Positions 51,905-60,725 of a stretch of DNA of 64,000 bases are shown here, one piece after another (position 1 is the first letter of the stretch; every line of letters begins with the position of its first letter). The DNA is from CAYNZV01 sp965217095 (GTDB lineage: Bacteria > Latescibacterota > UBA2968 > UBA8231). The notes under the pieces are model-generated. The model saw nothing but the letters and a program-made list of their open reading frames with translations. It searched no databases and was not told where the DNA came from. The translations under genes and the position numbers were made by a program. The stretch spans positions 496,001 through 560,000 of the forward strand of contig OZ244235.1 of assembly GCA_965217095.1 (NCBI GenBank). Reading direction: 5' to 3'.

Positions 51905-52303
51905 ATGAACGTCGAATTGGCATTGATGGGATTGGCCGTCCACATCCTCATCTGGGACAAACTACCCGAATGGGGCGAATGGTTTCCGAAACTGGTTGCG
52001 GCCCTCCCGCGACCCCTGCGAAGCCTCTACCATGGATGGCTTTGTCCGTATTGCTTTGGCTTCTGGGTGTCCCTGGCGCTTCACGCTGCGACGGGGATCG
52101 AGACGTTACCTGCCCTTTCGACCATGCCTGCCTATTGGGGTCCGTTAGGAACGCCCCTGGCCTGGTTCCTGGATGCGCTGGCGACAGCGACTCTGATCTA
52201 CTTCGGTAGCCATGCCTTGGGCACCCTTAGTTGGGGCGCAGCGAAGGGATACTTTGCAACTCAAGAGTTCAAGGCGAGCTTCGCTGAGAACACAGAGTCC
52301 TGA
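51905..52303 (+). CDS. Membrane protein with CPYCFGFW motif, DUF1360-like
   Basis: 132 residues with about three hydrophobic segments (LALMGLAVHILIW, CFGFWVSLALHAA, WFLDALATATLIYFGSHALG). The motif GWLCPYCFGFWVSL resembles the Cys-x-x-Cys membrane signature of DUF1360 proteins. The ATG is preceded by GGAGGACACACA. No function is known to me. It is convergent with the tyrosine phosphatase gene. Confidence 0.6.
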   Translation: MNVELALMGLAVHILIWDKLPEWGEWFPKLVAALPRPLRSLYHGWLCPYCFGFWVSLALHAATGIETLPALSTMPAYWGPLGTPLAWFLDALATATLIYFGSHALGTLSWGAAKGYFATQEFKASFAENTES

Positions 52304-52330
52304 GCCCAGTTTCCACCGTGGGGTCGGTTT

Positions 52331-53209
52331 TCATCCAGTCATCGCCTTCCTGATGGCATCGAGCTGTTCATTGGTGACTCCGGCCTCATTCAGATAGCCT
52401 GCTATGCCGCCGTAGCGCTCGTCCAGAAAATCGAGGGTCATTTCCATCGACGCGGGGTGACAGCAAGCGTCCTGGAAATCCTTCCAGGTGTACTCTTCCG
52501 GAGACACATCCGGGTTTTGCGCAAGGTGACGGACGATCAGGTAGCGTGCGGTCAGAGCGTAATCCTCGACGATCGTCTCTTTTGGGACTCCAGAAATGCT
52601 CAGGACAAACGCTGCGACAATTCCTGCCCTGTCTTTGCCGGCGCGGCAGTGAACGATGGCCGGAAGCCCGTCTTCTCGGGCGAGTATGGAGAGGATCTCG
52701 TGGAGGATGTGTTTGCGCTGTTCGAGGATCAGGCAATAGCGGCGGCCTCTGCGCTCAGCCAGGTCTTCGATTTGGAGCGCGCTCTCGTTTCCCTCCAAGT
52801 CGACGTCACCCGTCATGTTCTGATGATAGTAGGCGATCGCTTCGCAGCCGATGAATGCGCTGGGCCTGAACTGGAGCTCGGCGCTGCGTCGCAGGTCGAT
52901 GACGCTACGCACGCCATAGTCGATGAGGGTATCCCTCGACGCGGGGCTCAGATCGGCCAATGTGTCCGACCGCAAGTATCTACCCCAATTGGTCGTGCGG
53001 CCGTCGATGGTCGCATAACCACCGAGATCACGTGTGTTGTAGTTGCCATCAAGGGGAGGTGCCGCTCCCGGCGGCCGTCTCTCGATGTTGTGTCTACCGG
53101 TTGCATACGATTTGCAGTCCCTGTCTGGTCGGAGAAGGAAGTTGTGCCGTGCTGCCCTATCGATAGTATCGAGCCAAGATCGAGCCCTGTCGAGTCGTGT
53201 TCGAGGCAC
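52331..53209 (-). CDS. Tyrosine phosphatase of the Y_phosphatase3/PTP-B type
   Basis: Up to 292 residues; the real start may be internal, because the family motif NYNTRDLGGYATIDGRTTNWGRYLRSDTL begins only at residue about 56 and the upstream 50 residues are Arg-rich and unlike the family. The signature loop is AIVHCRAGKDRAGIVAAFVLS (Cys-x5-Arg with KDR). SVIDLRRSAEL is also diagnostic. These enzymes dephosphorylate tyrosine, or in some lineages phosphoinositides or glycoside phosphates. It is complete at the C-terminus. Confidence 0.88.
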   Translation of the reverse strand: MPRTRLDRARSWLDTIDRAARHNFLLRPDRDCKSYATGRHNIERRPPGAAPPLDGNYNTRDLGGYATIDGRTTNWGRYLRSDTLADLSPASRDTLIDYGVRSVIDLRRSAELQFRPSAFIGCEAIAYYHQNMTGDVDLEGNESALQIEDLAERRGRRYCLILEQRKHILHEILSILAREDGLPAIVHCRAGKDRAGIVAAFVLSISGVPKETIVEDYALTARYLIVRHLAQNPDVSPEEYTWKDFQDACCHPASMEMTLDFLDERYGGIAGYLNEAGVTNEQLDAIRKAMTG

Positions 53210-53283
53210 GGTGAGTAGTGAGACGGACCGCCCGTGGGCGCAAACGACGGCTCATCTACAACAACGACGGCCACGACTCGGGT

Positions 53284-53951
53284 TGAGCTTACGGTGAGCA
53301 AACGAGAGGGATCCAGGAAGGAAACTCCGACCTTGGACGCGGTTCAGCTACGTGTCTACCACGGGATCTTCGCCTCGAGTGACGGAGGGCAATCCTGGAA
53401 CAGCCGCGGTCCGGCAACACCGTCTCGGCACATGCCGGCCCATCTCCAACAGCTGCGGGACGAGAGAAGTCGATCCTGCTCACCTACGGCTTATCGCCGA
53501 TGGGTACAACGAAACCGACCTGCTGGTCCTGGGGGAGAGCAAGCTGCTGGCCGCAAGTCGCACAAACAGAACCGCCGAAACCGGGATCTTCGCCTCGAGT
53601 GACGGAGGGCAATCCTGGAACAGCCGCGGTCCGGCAACACCGTCTCGGCACATGCCGGCCCATCTCCAACAGCTGCGGGACAAGTCGATCCTGCTCACCT
53701 ACGGAGTGCGCCTGCGGGGCATGCTCGGCGTCCACGCCAGCATCAGTCGCGACGAGGGCATTACCTGGGATGATCCGCGTGTACTTTTCAGCACCGCTGC
53801 CTACCAGTCGAATGTGAGCAGTAAAGGTACGGACGGGGGGTATCCGTCCAGCGTGCAGTTGGCAGACGGTACCATTCTCACCGCGTATTACTGCCAAAAG
53901 ATTCCCATGCACCAGCGCTATCATATGGGAGTCGTACTCTGGCGGGACTGA
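53284..53951 (+). pseudogene. Sialidase/BNR-repeat protein, truncated with internal duplication
   Basis: Two Asp boxes are visible, SSDGGQSW and SRDEGITW, with SVQLADGTILTAYYCQK and HMGVVLWRD at the end, as in BNR/exo-alpha-sialidase-like proteins. A segment of about 120 bp is present twice (53364-53486 and 53582-53705). The first copy has five extra bases (GAGAG) that break the frame. The N-terminal blades expected for a six-bladed propeller are mostly missing. The intact gene probably belonged with the glycoside hydrolase and oxidoreductase genes to the right. Confidence 0.65.
53364..53705 (+). repeat. 218-bp-period duplication in the sialidase-like gene
   Basis: GGGATCTTCGCCTCGAGTGA begins both copies (53364 and 53582). 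The copies are identical for about 100 bp, then differ by a 5-bp insertion in the first. Confidence 0.92.
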
Positions 53952-53986
53952 GGCTTGCGGAGGGGTCGAGCTGGTTTCGCGGAACG

Positions 53987-55096
53987 TTACTCGCGTCGCG
54001 CGCGCCGTCTTCGGCTGCGTTCCTCCCGCCATCGATCGAACTCTTCCTGAGTGAATTCGATAGCCGGAACATCGCCCTGCCACGCGTCGGCGATGAGACG
54101 CATGACGGGCGGCGTGGCGAGCTGGAAGTTGCGGCCGATCGGCCGAGGGTGGGGGAACCACTTCCACAGCAGGGCGCCGACGATGCGGGGTTCCTCGCCG
54201 ATGGCATCGAGCGCGGTGAGCCAGCACAACTCCTGGATCGCCCGCGAGCCTTCGTCGTCTGTATGGTGTTCCCAGGGTTTCGCAGCCGTGGCATACGACT
54301 GATTGTACCCCAGCTCGGTGAAGACGACGTGGCGATTCTGCTCCACACTGTAGTCGCGAAGCTCGGCGACGATTCTCTGCCAGCCGACCCTGATGTCAGC
54401 CGCAGTCGGGTCCTCCACTTCCGAGACGGGAAAATACGCCTGGATGCCAATCAGGTCTAGTGCGTCCCGAAAGGGGACGCGTCGGTAATCCGACCAGTTG
54501 GCGGCATAGGTTATGGGACCGTCGTATACCTTTCTCACGTCTGCGATGAGGGCGCGCCAACGAGATTCGTGATCGAGCGTCTTGTCGAGCTCGGTGCCGA
54601 TGACAAAGGCGTCGGCCTTATGGCATGCGGCGGCCAGCTCGAGGATCCAGGCACTGTAGTCGTGCCAGAAACGCGCCCATTTCTCCTCGGTGTCGAAGGT
54701 GATCTCCCCGCGCCAGGAGAATCCGCTGCGCCAGTAAGCCAAATGGGGTTTGATGCAAATCTTGAGACCCTGCGAGTGGGCTTCCTCGATGGGACGTGTC
54801 CAGTGGCCTGGAGGGGCAACACCATCGTCGCGTCGTCTGCGTCCTACTGCGCCGCTGCTGGTGATCCTGCCGTAGGGATGGGTGGCAATCCAGTTGGCGC
54901 CAAGCGTCTTGATATCCCGGACCGTTGGCACCATTACGTCCTGGCCCCAGTCATGCCCGCTGCCGTGAGTGGAGATGGTGATGCCGCGGACGATACCTAA
55001 GTCCTTTTCGGGTGGACCTGCTGTTGCGATTCCGACGGTGCCGCAAAACACCGCGACGACTGGCATAATACGGGTGCAAGCCTTGCGTGCTTTCAT
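53987..55096 (-). CDS. GH113-like (beta-mannanase-type) secreted glycoside hydrolase
   Basis: About 369 residues from the ATG at 55096 (MKARKACTRIMPVVAVFCGTVGIATAGPP, a signal peptide), preceded by GAGAGGTGG; a frame from 55141 overlaps the upstream gene. The TIM-barrel markers are ISTHGSGHDWGQDVMVPTVRDIKTLGANWIATHPYG, LKICIKPHL, the acid/base Glu in ADAFVIGTELDKTL and the nucleophile Glu in HVVFTELGYNQ. The C-terminus is Arg-rich. The family hydrolyses beta-mannan-like glycans. It lies 31 bp after the Gfo/Idh/MocA remnant. Confidence 0.82.
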   Translation of the reverse strand: MKARKACTRIMPVVAVFCGTVGIATAGPPEKDLGIVRGITISTHGSGHDWGQDVMVPTVRDIKTLGANWIATHPYGRITSSGAVGRRRRDDGVAPPGHWTRPIEEAHSQGLKICIKPHLAYWRSGFSWRGEITFDTEEKWARFWHDYSAWILELAAACHKADAFVIGTELDKTLDHESRWRALIADVRKVYDGPITYAANWSDYRRVPFRDALDLIGIQAYFPVSEVEDPTAADIRVGWQRIVAELRDYSVEQNRHVVFTELGYNQSYATAAKPWEHHTDDEGSRAIQELCWLTALDAIGEEPRIVGALLWKWFPHPRPIGRNFQLATPPVMRLIADAWQGDVPAIEFTQEEFDRWREERSRRRRARRE

Positions 55097-55127
55097 GACC
55101 ACGCCCACCTCTCGCCCAATGGAAACG

Positions 55128-55370
55128 TCACCTCCCATCAAATCCTGGAATGATAACCAGCTCGCCGTCTTTCAAGGCTGATTCATGAGCGCATATCCCC
55201 GCCGCCGTCCAGTTGGTAGCAGTCACCTCGTCGATCCAGGACTTTCGCTCCTCGACAATGCTGCTCACAAATTCGTGAGCCAAATGAGGATGTGATCCTC
55301 CATGTCCGCCTTGCTCCTCCGAACAGCGGACTTCCCATCTGGAGGCTTTTCCATAGATTCGTCTGCGCCA
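55128..55370 (-). pseudogene. Gfo/Idh/MocA oxidoreductase, C-terminal remnant
   Basis: The frame reads EEQGGHGGSHPHLAHEFVSSIVEERKSWIDEVTATNWTAAGICAHESALKDGELVIIPGF, the characteristic C-terminal end of sugar-type Gfo/Idh/MocA dehydrogenases. The Rossmann domain and most of the gene are absent; the sequence upstream of about 55370 is not homologous. The next plus-strand gene starts at 55430, so the truncation is at this border. It was probably the first gene of an operon with the glycoside hydrolase. Confidence 0.75.
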
Positions 55371-55429
55371 TAGATTGTATGAACTAGCAAACTTACTTTG
55401 CACCATATTCTTGTCTATTACGAGGATAG

Positions 55430-56206
55430 ATGACAACGACACTGCGGCAAGAATACGACGAAAGAGGTTTTTGCGTCGCTCGCGGGGCCATCGATGCCGA
55501 TCTGGCGGCCGAAACGGTAGCCCACGTGCACTGGCTGGTCGAAAGGAATCCGGACATGCGGCCCGAGCGTTTGTTTCATGGGCTGCTGGTGCATGATCCT
55601 TTCATGCACCGCCTGGTCTGCGACGATCGACTGGTCGATATCGCCGAACAGTTCCTCGGTCCCGACGTAGCCATGTTTGCGGCGCACTACATCGCCAAGA
55701 AGCCCAGTACCGGCCAGGCGGTGCAGTGGCACCAGGACGGATCATACTGGCCGCTGGAACCGATGGAGGTTACGACACTGTGGGTGGCAGGCACGGATTC
55801 GACGGTGGGCAACGGCTGTATGCGGGTGTTGCCGGGGACGCATGCCAAGCACCTGTTGAAGCGCAGCGATATGGTCGCTTTGGATACGGACAAGTATGTC
55901 CTCGAGTCAGGCATACATCCCGACGAAATCGACGAGGCCGACGCCCTGGATCTCGATCTCAAGGCTGGGGATGTTTCCATCCATCATCCCCATATCATTC
56001 ACGGCTCAAACGCCAATACCTCGGACCAATGGCGGGTCGGGTTGACGCTGCGCTACATACCTACCAGCACCAAAGTGAAGACCGAAGTGCCAAGTATCAT
56101 GTGCCGCGGCGAGGTCGTAGCTAAGGTCGACAACGAGTACGCACCGCGGCCACGATACGTCGAAGGCGAGCACATGTCGTTCGCCGGGTGCGGGGACTGG
56201 TCGTGA
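55430..56206 (+). CDS. Phytanoyl-CoA dioxygenase (PhyH) family protein
   Basis: 258 residues. The opening is LRQEYDERGFCVARGAI, and the iron-binding HxD is in AVQWHQDGSYWPLEPMEVTTLWVAGTDS, with VGNGCMRVLPGTH as the conserved loop. The distal His is in SIHHPHIIHGSNANTSDQWRVGLTLRYIPTS, which also holds the 2-oxoglutarate-binding Arg. The substrate is unknown. The two chromosomal PhyH proteins at 8121 and 11567 have different spacing, so these are distinct subfamilies rather than recent duplicates. The gene is convergent with OMP3. Confidence 0.93.
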   Translation: MTTTLRQEYDERGFCVARGAIDADLAAETVAHVHWLVERNPDMRPERLFHGLLVHDPFMHRLVCDDRLVDIAEQFLGPDVAMFAAHYIAKKPSTGQAVQWHQDGSYWPLEPMEVTTLWVAGTDSTVGNGCMRVLPGTHAKHLLKRSDMVALDTDKYVLESGIHPDEIDEADALDLDLKAGDVSIHHPHIIHGSNANTSDQWRVGLTLRYIPTSTKVKTEVPSIMCRGEVVAKVDNEYAPRPRYVEGEHMSFAGCGDWS

Positions 56207-57948
56207 ACTCCCTGCCCGCGATCCTCGCTGAGGTTCCAGGGTCAGCAAAGGCCTGGGGTTGTTCGCCAAGTGGATCATCATCTCGCCCGAGCTATATCGG
56301 CCGACCGAAATCGGTAAAACCTATCATGGTGCGGACGAAAAACTCGATGAGGTCGAAGTTCCGCCGATCGGAGAACGTCGAGTCGTATCTTCGGCTATCC
56401 TTGTTAAGTCCCATGATCGTCATCAGATCGTAGCCGAAATAGTGTGATTTATTCGTGAGGGACAGGAGGAAGGTACGCTGCTCGAAGCTGTTGCGATCAG
56501 AGGTATCGTCCCGTTTGCGGTAAGGAAGGCCGGCGATTCCCTGGATGCCGAAACGCAGGTGCGTCCGCGGCATGAACTGATACTCCAGACGCAGGATGGG
56601 TATGGATCGAAACTCTGAAGTGAGACGCACATCCCGCTCCCGATCCACCAGGCGCTGGATCATCAGCTTGTACTGGGGTGAGACGCGCAACCTTCCCAGC
56701 TTCCAATCGTATTGTGCCTGAGTCACCCAGGTATAGAAGTCGAGCCGCGCACGGCGCTGGAAGATGCCTTTGTCCAACTCGCCCCCCCGTTGCCAGTTGG
56801 CCCGCAGGCGCATCTTCTGGTTCAGCTCCAGTCCGGTCGGCAGCGCGGCACGACCTTCCAGGAAGCTGTCGCTGACGACGCTGTCCCGATAGAAAAGCGC
56901 GTCGGGGACGAAGTCGAGCTCCAGAAACTTGACGATCCCCTGACCCAGGGGAGCGTCGGCAATATAGACGACGCCGCGGGACCCAAAGATACTTTCCCGC
57001 GCCCCTGAATCGTCGCCGAACTGCATGTACTCATCGGCGATGTCGTCCTCGACCTTGCGCACGACACTCTCGAGGTTCAGAAATCTCCACCGGCCCGACC
57101 CGTGCACGCGGTACTGTGCGATCGCGTAAGAGGCTCGATTCTTCCCGCTGCCGGCGATTTCTTCGATGTCGTAATGGCCGACGATGGCGGACCAGCGTCG
57201 GGAGAGTTGCCACTGCGCAAAAAGGTGGAACCCCCGCTCGTCATGCTCATAGGGATAATCAACCTCGGCGTCGTCCTCGCGATGATCGGGTTCGTCGTTG
57301 TTGTTGCGGTCGGGCCCGTAGGCATAACTGTTGGGTTCGACGTCGAACATCAGAAACGGCTCCTGGTAGTCGGGAATCCGATTGAGGTTGCGATTGGTGT
57401 CCGGGCCCCCGTCATTGTCGGCATCTTGCCCCAACCAGACCCCATCGAGGTCGGTTCCGACATTGTCCCGCGGTATGCCTACCAGGTTGCCAAGCTTGAT
57501 ATCGGGATAGATATCACCGTCCTCGTTGTCGTCCACCAGACGCCAGTAGGCGATGCTGTTGAGCACGGCGCTGCCGCCCACGACGTAGGATCGCAGCTCG
57601 GTGTTGAATTCGGGTTGGATGGAGAACAGCTCGGCGCCGAGCGCGCCCCGCCCAAGGTTATGCACGGCGTTGACGAAGTAGGCGGAGCCACGGTCGGCAA
57701 AGCGCGGAGACTCGTCGAAGGTGGGTCGGCGATCGGTACCGTGGGAGGGATAGCGCCAATACTGGCTCGAGCGGGCGTACTCGGCGGAGATCTCCAAACC
57801 CGGCAGCTGCAGATGCAAATCGGCACTGTAGACGAAGTTTGACACCCCCTCCCCGACGTTGAAACGCACACGCTCAAGGTTGGAGAGATCCTGCACATTG
57901 CCTTCGGCGCGCAATTCGACGTTGTAATAGGCAGCGGATAAGCGGTCG

Positions 57949-59083
57949 TTGGGGGTATCCATTTAACCGGAGTGCGTCGCGACCCCCATCAGTGTTCGGC
58001 CGCCGACCGCCACGGCCGGTTTGCCCCTGGGCGTTCCAGGCTCGTGGGATGCCCTCGCCGTTTGGGCGGCTCGGGGGGCAGCTTCCTCGGCCGTCGGCTG
58101 GCAATGAGATCCTGGAAACGCATCGGCTCGTGGGCCACGGCCAGCTCGAGCACGCGATAAAACACCATGCCGCGGCTGCGGGAGCGGCGGCGATTGAAGC
58201 GGAACACGAACTCGTTGAGGTAGTGGCTCATGTGGGTACTGTCGGCGGCCCCTTGATGCGTTCCCAGCAGCCACCGTTTGGCCAGTGAGACAACGCGGTG
58301 CACGGCGGGCAACAGCTTGTTGGGATCATCGCCCCGAGCGCGGGCCGCGCCCTGGCTGCGCCGATCGTGCTCGTAGCCGAGCTGAGCCAGTCCCTGATAA
58401 GCGGGCCACCCGTCGGTGATGATCGTCGAGCCCGGCTCGACGTGATCCATCACGAACGCGTGCAAGGTCTCGGCAGAGGCATCGGCCAGTGGCGACATGC
58501 GGCACCGCCCCAATCCTCTCGGCTCATGAACCTCAACTGCGATACCGGTCAGCACCTTCTTGCCCCTAGCGCGGCCACCGGCCAGCCCAGGCTCGGCGCC
58601 GCCGATGTAGGTCTCGTCCACCTGTACCGTCCCGCTCAGCAGATCCCGACCGGGACGTACCAACACCGACCGCAGGCGGTGCGGCATGGCCCAGGCAGTC
58701 TGGTAGGAGCTGATCTCCAGTACTCGCTTCAAGCTCAACGCCGAGATCCCGTCTTTACCGGTGGCGAACAGCCAGCAGGCGGTGTACCATATCGTCAAGG
58801 GTGTCCGCGTCCGATCGAAGATCGTACCGGCCGTCACCGAACTGCGTGTCGAACACGCCGGACACATGAAGCGGCCATCGCCCAAGCGCCAACCGCCTTC
58901 GTGGCCGCAACTCGGACAGACGAAGCCGTCGGGCCACCGCAGCCATTCGAGGTAGTCCAGGCAGTCCGCATCGGTTCGAAACCAGGCTTGAAACTCGCCA
59001 ACCGAGCCCGGGTAGTGCTTGCCAGCGCGAGGATACGCCATGCACTGAACATATGGTAACTCCGGTTAAATGGATACCCCCAA
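57949..59083 (-). mobile_element. IS1595-family insertion sequence with 8-bp target duplication
   Basis: 1135 bp with perfect 25-bp inverted repeats (57949-57973 beginning TTGGGGGTATCCATTTAACC, and its complement at 59059-59083). The direct repeat AGCGGTCG flanks it at 57941-57948 and 59084-59091, as expected for this family. Confidence 0.95.
57989..59041 (-). CDS. IS1595-family (ISXO2-like) transposase
   Basis: 350 residues, apparently intact. An N-terminal zinc-ribbon (FVCPSCGHEGGWRLGDGRFMCPACSTRSSVTAGTIFDRTRTPLTIWY) precedes the DDE-type ISXO2 domain: VQVDETYIGG (first Asp), STIITDGWPAYQGL (second Asp) and HMSHYLNEFVFRFNRRRSR (catalytic Asn/Glu region). It is the only transposase in the window that looks complete, and with its clean target duplication the element is probably a recent arrival. 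Confidence 0.95.
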   Translation of the reverse strand: MAYPRAGKHYPGSVGEFQAWFRTDADCLDYLEWLRWPDGFVCPSCGHEGGWRLGDGRFMCPACSTRSSVTAGTIFDRTRTPLTIWYTACWLFATGKDGISALSLKRVLEISSYQTAWAMPHRLRSVLVRPGRDLLSGTVQVDETYIGGAEPGLAGGRARGKKVLTGIAVEVHEPRGLGRCRMSPLADASAETLHAFVMDHVEPGSTIITDGWPAYQGLAQLGYEHDRRSQGAARARGDDPNKLLPAVHRVVSLAKRWLLGTHQGAADSTHMSHYLNEFVFRFNRRRSRSRGMVFYRVLELAVAHEPMRFQDLIASRRPRKLPPEPPKRRGHPTSLERPGANRPWRSAAEH

Positions 59084-60528
59084 AGCGGTCGTAATACTGC
59101 CGGGCGGTGGAACCGACACCGTAGGCGTACGCCACGTCGACCAGGTAGTCGTTGCCCACCAGGACCTCGATAGCAACCGCATGGATCTCGGGCTCGTTTG
59201 CCACTTCGAAGACGAAAACCACCTCCCGCTCTCCGTCGGCTCGCAGGGTCTGCTCGGGAGATTCGACCTGGTACGTGGATAGCAGGCCAGGTAGGTTTGC
59301 AACGGTGCTGACATCAATTCCAACTTCGTGATCGAGTCGGGTGAGATAGTCGGCAAACAGGGGATACTCGCGCTCGCGATAGAAGTATTCATTGACGTAA
59401 GCAGTGGCGGCGCCCGAGGAGGTGAAAAGGTTGTACCCCAATGGCACGAAGGCGCCGGATACCTGCGAAACGAAACCGACCTGAACGGAAGGGTTGTTTC
59501 CATGGCTGATCACCCGCGGTATCAGGTCGGGTCGCAGCTGGCCGTCGATGAGGATGCCCACGTCCTGGATTACGGCACCACCGAGCCCATCCTGAGGCGA
59601 ATCGTCTCTAAAACGAACAAAGATGAAATCGATCAGCGGTTGGTCTGACTTCAACCTCCCTTTGAGGCTATTGCTGGTCTGATTGCTGTCGTAGAGGTGT
59701 TGATTGACCCAGTTGAGGCCCACCTTCAACGTCCCAAGATTCGCCTGAAGCCGGCTGCCCAGCAGCAGAGCCGAATCTCCCTCGTTTTCCCGCGCGCCAC
59801 CATCGGGACGCTCCATTCGGGAAGCCAGAGCGCTGAGCTGCAGATTGGGCAGCAGCAGATCGAAACGAGCGCCGTTGTAGTTCGCTTTGGACAGGGTGAG
59901 GGGGGTAAAACGGGCGCTCATCGCCTCGCCGATGATAGCGGAATAGCCCCAGTCATTATACCCGTCGCTAGCGGCTATCAGGTTGTCGAAGGTGCGGGAG
60001 TTCCAACTGATCGCGCTCCCGAATCTCTCATTCGACGAGCGCCTTTCCTCCCACGTGTAGGCGTTGTATCCGGTCAGCAGGAAGTTGCCGAGCGGATCGT
60101 AGAAGGTCCGCGCGAAATCTGTGTAGGGAAAGAAGTGCGTAGGGTAGTTCTGCAGGTTCTGCCAGGCGTAGTTGCGATAGGCCGGTCGCTCGATCTGGAG
60201 GTACGGTCGAGGTCGCGTCACTTCATACTTGGACAGATCCTGGCTGGACGCCGGGCTGGCAAGCAGGATCGCTGAGATCAGCAAACGCCAGCCGTTTAGT
60301 GCCCCTCTTCGCCTGGTCGGGTCTCGCATGGCTCCTGACGACTTGATCGATCTACTCAGCTCACTTCGGTCGGTAGTGCTGACATCGGATGCCCAGGGCT
60401 CGGGCGCGGTTTGCAAGGTCATCTTGATGCATGTCGAGAATACTCATTTTCTGAAGCTCCATCGATGGGCTTGCACGAGGCGCACGAGCCGGGTGAGGAT
60501 TCGGGCTGTGGCCAGGAAGACCATACCG

Positions 60529-60552
60529 AATAGTAGAAACGTTTCTACTATT
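60529..60552. promoter_or_regulatory. Perfect 24-bp palindrome, LacI-type operator candidate
   Basis: AATAGTAGAAAC is followed directly by its complement, giving a centre GAAACGTTTC like operators of LacI-family repressors. A 7-bp direct repeat CATACCG flanks it on both sides (60522-60528, 60555-60561). It lies about 200 bp upstream of OMP3 and 175 bp upstream of the transporter gene. The rest of 60330-60725 is AT-rich with TATATA-like promoter stretches near 60590 and 60668 and no gene that I recognise. Confidence 0.55.
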
Positions 60553-60725
60553 GGCATACCGCGGCAAAAGCGCATAGTAAGATAAGATATTGATTTATAT
60601 AAAGTTATGTCGTTTTAGACGGCCCGGGGAAGGGGATCTCGATGTTCAACATCAAGGTCCCTTTCATTATATATAGAGCGGGATACATAGAGCGGGGGCG
60701 CGATCTGAAGCCGTATTAACCCGAC

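Larger units (their letters stand above)
56292..60329 (-). pseudogene. Large outer-membrane beta-barrel-like protein (OMP3), split by IS1595
   Basis: The 5' part (60329 down to 59084) begins MRDPTRRRGALNGWRLLISAILLASPASSQ, a signal peptide with AGGAG just upstream, and continues GNFLLTGYNAYTWEERRSSNERFGSA, WGYSAIIGEAMSARFTPLTLS. The 3' part (57948 down to 56292) has the acidic block (DNEDGDIYPD, GQDADNDGGPDTNRN, DRNNNDEPDHREDD) and ends GFTDFGRPI. Removing the IS and one target copy joins QYYD and RLSAAYYNVELRAEG in frame, aligning with OMP1 (RYEERYG, YYPAVRARG). The pre-insertion protein was about 965 residues. Confidence 0.85.
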
